NCBI RefSeq assembly: GCF_002878395.1
Contig: NC_061115.1
Span: forward strand, 59,453,462 to 59,517,461
Origin: Capsicum annuum
Taxonomy: Eukaryota; Streptophyta; Magnoliopsida; Solanales; Solanaceae
Length of the DNA: 64,000 nt
Direction of reading: 5' to 3'
Below the pieces are notes generated by a model, which saw only the letters and a list, made by a program, of their open reading frames with translations, did no database searches and was not told the DNA's origin. This document shows, piece after piece, positions 57,421 to 64,000 of the stretch. Position 1 is the stretch's first letter. The number at the start of each line of letters is the position of its first letter. Made by a program: the position numbers and the translations under genes.

Positions 57421-59272
57421 AAGAAAGACTGGCTAATTATTTCTCACATCTTATCAACAAAACCACCATTATTCATTGCTCCCAACTATTTCAACAATCT
57501 TTAAATTCAAAAACAAACACATATGAGTAATTCTTCAATTTTAATCATATTATAGTAAAAGTGGGAAGCACCTTACTCGCAAGTTGTATTATGATTTTAC
57601 CTTGCAATAAATTAAAATATTATATAGTATCTAACTATTTAAATATTAAATATTATATCATTTAATTACATGTATATGGAATGACAGTTTAACTTTATGA
57701 CTAACTTCATTTGATTGTATATGAATGGTTGTTTCTTCTTCAATATACTTTTAAGAAACTGTGTAAGATTAATTATTTGAGATGACACCTTTTCATGTTG
57801 TAAACTATCTCTTCCAGTCCCTTTATCCACTGCCAACAATTCATTTAGAGAGAAAATAATAGAGGTGTATAATTTATTATAAAATATAAAAATTTTAATG
57901 CAAATTGAATTTATACAGTGAATTTGTATTGCTTCACTTAGTGGTGAATAAGAAAAGATAAGTATCTGAAAAAAAAGAAAAAATCAATATAAATATTAGA
58001 GGAAACCACCGTAATAGAGTACCCAACACAAAGAGCTTTTGAAGCTGAAAAACCACCATCGAATCAAGTTTATGAAAAGGAAAACACCTTTTGATTTATA
58101 CTTCTCTATTATAAGAATTAAGAATGAGTATATGTAAGGAGTATTCATCAACAATAACGAAAACTACATCTTATTCCCAAACAAATTGTGGTCCCTTATA
58201 TAAATTGTCATTTTTTCATTTAAGCCCATATAATATTGTCAGCATAATAAATAAGATAACAGTGAAAGATAACTTCAAAATATATAAAAAAAATGATAAT
58301 TAATATTAAAAGTTCACTAAAATATCTAAACTTATCCTTAACAATAAGTTTTCACATACATGGATCTTTTTTTAAAAGTTATGTTTTCCCCTTAACTGAG
58401 TTTGCATTAAGACCAACATTTATAGCTGATTTGAGAAAACTTACTTCAATATGATTATAGATTTATCCTGTACCTTTTAATCCCTTCACTAACTATCATT
58501 TCGCACCTATATATCAATGCATTTGTAGGTCAATGCAAAACATACCCAAATCATCTCAAACAGACATCTAGCATTTTATGATCGTTGTGTTATTTGCACC
58601 CCTCGGCGAATGTGTATCGATTTTGATCATACCTAATTGGTTATGACGCATATGCATCATAGCATGCCTGTATCTGGAATGTGCTTCTTATTAATATGTT
58701 GGACTTTAAAAGCCCCACATTCACAATCATACAACATTGGCAGTCTTATAGTTGTATTACATAACATACCTTTCACTTTATTAGACATCCTTCTAAAACA
58801 TAACATTTGGGTAGCGCTTCCCAGTTTCAATCATCCGAACTCTTTCAGATAGAAAAATAGGATCAAAATTAGATTGTGTGCCTTAATATGTTGCAATGAA
58901 AGTTATAGATTTTGACACCAAAAAAATCTCTCCAACTCGATTTTCAAATCACTAGGAAATAAAGTTTAATTCACCACAAACAATGTCTTTTTTGGTGTTT
59001 TTGTTAATGTGAAGAAAGAAATTTGTTTTCTTTTTCACTGAATTTTGTATTCTATTTTGTTGTCCCATCTAGAGGAAGAATAATTAGAAATATATAAGAG
59101 GAGTTCATCAGTTTCTATGTAACTACTCCCTCTCTCCCTCCCCCCCAAAAAAAAATTTTCAAATTAGGTAACCCCATGTGTATCCTCCATCTTATCCTCT
59201 TCTCAGATAAATGAAAAATTAGGTCGGGTCAGGTCGGTACACATGGGCGACTCATGACCCTTAAAATTCAAC
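57421..59272 (-). other. A+T-rich region that should include the copia 3' LTR
   Basis: The copia LTR start TGTTGAATTTTAAGGG is read on the minus strand from 59273 leftward, so the LTR occupies the right part of this region. Its left border is not identifiable without a second copy. A CT/C-rich run followed by A9 lies at 59126-59156. The plus frame 58637-58852 is probably accidental. Confidence 0.5.
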
Positions 59273-59273
59273 A

Positions 59274-59284
59274 TCTCCCACTTT
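59274..59284 (-). other. Polypurine tract of the copia element
   Basis: On the minus strand AAAGTGGGAGA, directly followed by TGTTGAATTTT. GTGGGAGA before TGTTG is typical of plant Ty1/copia elements. Confidence 0.78.
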
Positions 59285-60270
59285 GAACATGGTGGACAAA
59301 ACCCGATCCAATATGACACCAATAAGATACCAATTCATTTGACAAATAGTTCGTGCGACCTGTGAGCATCACAAGCTTTACCTATTAGGTTTTACAAGAT
59401 ACATATAGGAATCCAATCATATATGGAAAGTATTTTCTTCAAATACAAAGATTCTAATACTCACAGTACCACAGACATCATTAACTACTTCTCTATTTAG
59501 TTATCCAATCTCTCACCCTCTAAAGAGGTGAACTCAAGTTCTTGTTCAACTATATTTACACAATTACACTCAATACCTAAATGGTTAGTGTAATGGACAT
59601 CTTGTGTAGACAAGTTAAATTATATATTTTAATCGTCTTTCCTTTTTACTCGGATCTATCTATTTCAAATCAAATCTTTTCGTAGGCATGGACCGCATTG
59701 CCGAATTACTCATGGCTATTAGAGACATGCTAAAGTAGCAACACCGATTGAAACTTTAAGAAACAATCAAAGGTCTAAGGGTATATTAATGAAAAGTTAA
59801 TATAATTTTTAGGGTTTCACAGAATGAAGAAGCAAGGATTCATTCTTCCCTTAACCCATTGGTCTCTTAGCAAGCGTGTTATAAAACACGCGCTATGATG
59901 TTCTTACCTTATATTGGCGCGTTTCTCTCATTCTTCTAGTCATTCAATATTGTACAGATCTTGGTCTAGTCATATTTAAATGTCTAATCTGGGTTTCCTT
60001 TTTGAATTATCCTCAAATCTATCTTCTTAAAGAAACTCACATCGAGCTTTACAAAACAAGTTATAATCTGATAGTGGAGTTCATCTCTTCACGTTCATCG
60101 ACATTAGAGGTAGTTTCTTGTGTGAGAGAGTCAATCTAGCGACTTGTTTTGCATACTTCATCAATAAAGCACATTATCACATGCATATGAGATATGAACA
60201 TATATTCAAAACTCTTATATTGATAAGAACATTACAACAATTAAATTATTTTATGATACAGAAATTAATC
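59285..60270 (-). other. Long spacer between copia pol and polypurine tract
   Basis: Almost 1 kb lies between the pol stop and the polypurine tract. Many plant copia elements have a much shorter spacer. I see no open frame of note; ATAAAACACGCG- and AAACGCGCC-type words occur near 59880-59930. The segment may be part of the element or a later insertion. Confidence 0.5.
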
Positions 60271-60620
60271 ATATCCTACGAAAACCTAGAGCCATAACAT
60301 ATTTCTCAAACAAGTCTCAAGATATCGCCTTTGTAAAGGGATCAGCTATCATTCCTCATGTAGGAATTTAGTTTAAATTTATTTCTCCATTTGCTACAAT
60401 ATCCCTTATAAAGTAATACTTGATATCAATGTGTTTGGTTTTGCTATGATATTTATGATCCTTCGTATATGCGATAGCCTCTTGACTGTCACAATATAAA
60501 ATCATGGGATTCTTAGAATTCTTCACAATATTCAAGTGCTCAAAGAATATCCTCAACCAAACAATTTCTTGTATTGTAGATGCACAAGCCACAAATTCAG
60601 ATTCCATAGTTGACAGGGCT
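60271..60620 (-). pseudogene. Copia RNase H and pol end
   Basis: The frame 60368-60607 shows the Ty1/copia RNase H: MESEFVACASTIQEIVWLRI, MILYCDSQEAIAYTKDHKYH with the catalytic Asp, and KTKHIDIKYYFIRDIVANGE. The end of pol follows at 60271-60365 (MIADPFTKAIS, a stop, DLFEKYVMALGFRRI). In this family these blocks are the C-terminus of the polyprotein. One in-frame stop and a frameshift inactivate it. Confidence 0.86.
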
Positions 60621-61744
60621 ATGCAAGTTTTCTTCTTACTTTTTCATGAAATTGTAACACCATTTTATAGGAAAGTATAACCGGTGGCTGATCTTTTATC
60701 ATACTGTACCAACCCAATCAGCATTTGTATAATCTTTTGTGAATAAATCAGATCCATTATAGCATAGTGAATAATTTATAGTTCCCTTCAGGTATCAAAA
60801 AAATTCACTTTACTACTTTTCAATGATCTCTTCCAAGATTGGATTGATACCTTCTTTCCAGGCCTACAGCATAACGAATGTCAGGGCGAGTACACATCAT
60901 AGCATACATCAAACTACCAACTACACTAGAATATGGTACTCGATACATGTCTCCCTTTTCTTTTTCAATCTTTGGACACATTTAAAGGCTTAAAGTTTCA
61001 CCTCTTGCTATAGGAGTATCCATAGATGTGCAACTATTCATTCGAAAGAGTTCCAAAATTTATTTGTGTATGGTTCTTAAGATAAACTCAAAATTATCTT
61101 GGAACGATCTCTTTGGATTTTAAAATCCAATATATAGTCTTCTTCACCCATATCTTTCATGTCAAATAACTTTGAAAGTCATGACTTAACAGTTTACACA
61201 TACTCCAAATTATTTTCAGTTAATAAATATTATCACGTAAAGAGAAAGAATCACAAACATTCCATTGGACCTTTTCACATAGATGCAATGAATTCATTAA
61301 TCATGGTGAAATCAAATGAAATAAATTTCTTATGAAATCTCAAGTACCACTACCTTGAATACTACTTCAGTCCATTTATCTGTTTAATTTACAAATCTTC
61401 TTTTCTTGACCTTTAACAACAAAATTTACAAGTTGTTCTATGTATATTTACTCGTTTAGTTTTCCATTAATAAAAATGTTCTTCATGTCCATTTGGTTTA
61501 ATGCTAATTTCAAACATGCAACAACAGCCAAAAGTAAGTGAATTGAGGTAAATTTCACAACTGCTAAAAAAGTTTTCTTATAATTTATTCCATCTTCTTG
61601 GGTAAAATCTTTTGCTACCAATCGTTCTTTATGAAATTCTATTGACCCATCTGATTTGCATTTAACTTTGAGAATATATTTGTTCCTAATAGATGTACGC
61701 CTAGAAGGAAGGTCAACTAAATCCCAAACTTTATTGTTTTTCAT
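60621..61744 (-). pseudogene. Copia reverse transcriptase (degraded)
   Basis: The frame 61448-61744 holds the N-terminal half: NKVWDLVDLPSRRTSIRNKY, KERLVAKDFTQEDGINYKKT and LNQMDMKNIFINGKLNE. Further downstream on the minus strand, in several frames, come DMKDMGEEDYIL (about 61130-61170), TPIARGETLSL and VPYSSVVGSLMYAMMCTRPD (about 60870-61000). I could not find an intact YVDD active site. It should lie near 61200-61300, where the frame is lost. The order (integrase to the right, RNase H to the left) is Ty1/copia. Confidence 0.85.
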
Positions 61745-62203
61745 GGACTAATTCTTCTTTCATTACTTTTATCCATTGATCTTTTCCAGGGCTCGACAAA
61801 GCCATAGTCACAGAATTAGGTTTATATGATTTTGGGGGAGACACGAAGAAAATATAATCCTTGATCTTATAAGATCGTTTAAGTACACCTTTCCTAGTAC
61901 TCTTACGTATTTGAAGTTCAGATTCCTCTATAGGACTTTGGGATTCATAACTCCCACTTAGGCAAAAAATTATTTCTTGATCTATCGAATTACCAAGAAT
62001 GTCTGATGACATTATTTGATCATTTAAATTTAATATTGCATAAAAAGACTCATTTTCATTTGTTTCACCTTTTTTATGGAAATTATTTTCTAGAAATATG
62101 ACATCTCGTGATTCAATCTCTACAATACTTTCAATTTTTAATTCACCAATGAACACATATCCTTTGGAGTGTTCTGAGTATCATATAAAGATATATTTCT
62201 TTC
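61731..62203 (-). pseudogene. Copia integrase C-terminal / linker region (truncated)
   Basis: The open frame 61731-62156 (141 residues) begins in the end of integrase (SRDVIFLENNFHKK), passes a low-complexity acidic linker (SYESQSPIEESELQIRKSTR), and ends where RT starts (PGKDQWIKVMKEELVH). The frame is open over its whole length. Upstream parts (gag, protease, integrase core and 5' LTR) are missing, cut off by the LTR at 62204. Confidence 0.8.
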
Positions 62204-64000
62204 TATAAGATCCCTTAAAATTTTGATTATTTTACTTTGACCCTCCCGCATGCATAATGTCAATTTTTTGCTTGAATTGTGATTAAGGATGTTAAAAGGG
62301 TGTTTGGGGAATGTTTAAATTTTTTAGAAGGGGTTAGAAGTAATTTTGTGACCCTGAAGCATTGAGGGTCCATGATAAGGTCGTGTCATAGAGGTTAACC
62401 TCTTCAATATTGACATGGAACGGAGGCTAGCCTTTATGATAACAGTATACTACACTGGTGTTTAAATTTTATCCAGTTTTGTTTTTTACCTAGAGTGAGG
62501 GAATTTTGGTTTTTTTACCCCTTGTATGACCTTTACACATAAAATAAACCTCTTTTCTTCAGTTTCCAAAGATCAAAATCATTCATTCTCTCTTAAAACT
62601 CAAAACCTAAGAACATTCAAGGGTTTCACAAAGAATTCATCATCTAGGATCTAAACTTCAAATTGGCTTCAATTTCTTATGTATTTCAGCCATGTTTCTC
62701 TTCCCTAAACTTAAATTTTATATTGTGGCATAAATTGAACGGATTTTCATGTGATGTAAATTATGGGTTCTGAAATTGGGTTAAGAGATTTTTGGTTATT
62801 ACTAATTGAATTAATTATCCCATATTTTAAATTGATTATTCACGCTTGAAATTGATGTTTTGGGGACTGATTTGGTACATTATTTAAATGATTGGAATGG
62901 CAGACATGGGTTTCCCTAATTGGATAAATTTTCACTTAAAATTGGCATTAATATCAAGCCACTTTATAATATTATTTTTAATATGGACAAATTACATGGT
63001 TTAAATTAATTTTGAACTCAATACATTGAATTAATGGATAAATAGATATAAAAATTGATTTGGATGGCCTTGATGGCCATGGTTTAGATTTAAATCGACC
63101 TTGGGAGTCAATATGGTTAAATAAATTAGTTGGCATATTTAATTTAGCTTACAAGAGTATTGGTATAATGATACCAAGTGGTAAGTTCCTAAAGAAATGA
63201 CCCGTGGGTTCATGGTTGGAATTATGTACAAAGTGATTTTAATTTGGGCTTAAAGGGGGTTGTATAGCTCACTGTGTAGGTGTAAGTCCCAGTAGGGGGA
63301 CGAACACTGGAAACCACATTTGCCAGTGTTGGGGGTCTACATGACCATGTGCTTAATACACATTTGATATATATATTTGGGATGGCTATTGACAATGGTG
63401 GATTTATTTTATCCTCGGTTCATGTGGCTAACACACACTAGGGCCCTTTTAGTAGGGGAACTGAACCCATATATCATATTGGTGTCTTTGGAATGGATCA
63501 CGCTACATAGTCAAGGTTAATGATTTTAAACTTTCATGCTCATGAACCTTTTAACCTATCCCAGCATCTTATATACATATATATATATATATATATGAAT
63601 GTGTGCATGTGGTTTGACTAATTTTGGACATGGCATTATTTTATCACTTTCCCTGAGTCACATGGATGTGCTTATCCCACTGACCATTCTAGTATGTTAC
63701 ATCATTTCATGATGTAGGGTCTAAGTATTTTTTGTGGCTCTTATGTAGCATTAGGTGGTTAAGCATGTCTTTTGAGTTGTTGTGAAGTGGTGAGCCTCTA
63801 TCCTTTGGAATGCCTTATCATTTGATTATTCTTTCTTAATTGACTTGGTAAATTTTGGATTCATTAGTCATTGTCGGGGGCGTGTCTCAACTTAGTTGTT
63901 ATTTTGGTTTTAGAGGCTATTGTGGACAAATATAGTATGGTTATTATTTGGACTCTTAGTTTCTTCTAGATTATCTTTTTATCTTTTTATTACAATCTTG
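62204..64000 (+). mobile_element. Third LTR of the E2 family (runs off the window)
   Basis: It starts TATAAGATCCCTTAAAATTTT, aligning with the E2 LTR start TGTAAGACCC at 24233, and follows that LTR to the window end. It is more diverged than the E2 pair. It carries the uninterrupted site GGGTTTCCCTAA, where element A sits in the E2 copy, and a long (AT)n run at 63571-63594. The expected end is about 100 bp beyond the window. It truncates the copia element, so it is probably the end of a further plus-strand element or a solo LTR. Confidence 0.8.
63571..63594. repeat. (AT)n microsatellite in LTR
   Basis: About ten AT units, at the place where other copies (for example 10840 and 33760) read only ATATATGTATATAT. 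A second lineage-specific expansion of an AT run in this LTR family. Confidence 0.85.

Noticed and set aside
59126..59156. CT/C-rich run followed by A9, considered as the poly(A) end of a LINE or SINE
   Set aside because: No LINE coding sequence, SINE promoter boxes or target duplication were visible around it.

Overview
This is a plant nuclear window made almost entirely of decayed, nested LTR retrotransposons. I see no intact host gene, tRNA gene, rRNA gene or CRISPR array. The evidence for a plant is: Ty3/gypsy chromovirus elements with a C-terminal chromodomain, Athila-like gypsy elements primed by tRNA-Asp, a plant-type Ty1/copia fragment, initiator tRNA-Met primer sites, and high A+T. 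LTR families and a MITE-like end resemble those I recall from Solanaceae (pepper/tomato group). That placement is an impression; I could not test it.

Layout, left to right. (1) 1-8994: chromovirus E1 on the minus strand, with its 3' LTR at the left edge, an internal region reading chromodomain-integrase-RNase H-RT-protease-gag from left to right, and a truncated 5' LTR at 7397-8994. (2) 8995-9684: the end of another minus-strand LTR. (3) 9685-34306: chromovirus E2 on the plus strand, the host of two nested elements. Its 5' LTR ends at 11387. Athila-like element B (11423-19211, minus strand) sits in its leader. Its degraded gag-pol fills 19385-24104. Its 3' LTR (24233-34306) is split by Athila-like element A (24944-33089, plus strand). 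(4) 33090-35918: the E2 LTR tail plus about 200 bp of flank is present twice in tandem. (5) 35919-44370: chromovirus E3 on the minus strand, with most of RT deleted and its 5' LTR cut short. (6) 44371-49052: 5'-truncated Athila-like element C, plus strand, carrying integrase and the 3' LTR. (7) 49053-49936: a fragment of uncertain origin. (8) 49937-55788: truncated gypsy element E4, minus strand. (9) 55789-59272: A+T-rich DNA without a recognised gene, holding a MITE-like end. (10) 59273-62203: a 5'-truncated Ty1/copia element, minus strand. (11) 62204-64000: another LTR of the E2 family, running off the window.

The most interesting biology is non-coding or structural. Both Athila-like elements with two LTRs (A and B) carry gag and protease only: RT, RNase H and integrase are missing, yet LTRs, primer site and polypurine tract remain. 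That is the layout of the non-autonomous elements called TR-GAG. Athila-like copies also carry extra internal copies of their polypurine-tract sequence and a conserved box just after the pol stop. Several unrelated LTR families here carry a CpG-rich patch of short inverted or direct repeats, usually about 130-500 bp into U3. One such word family (CGACGG-n-CCGTCG) is shared by a chromovirus and an Athila-like element that abut each other exactly at that patch.

Inferred order of events: E2 inserted first; its 3' end was duplicated; A and B inserted into E2; E3 inserted after the duplicated tail; C, or a rearrangement carrying C, then removed the end of E3. All coding regions are broken by stops and frameshifts, many consistent with C-to-T decay of methylated DNA, so nothing here is expected to transpose on its own. 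All repeat comparisons were made by eye.
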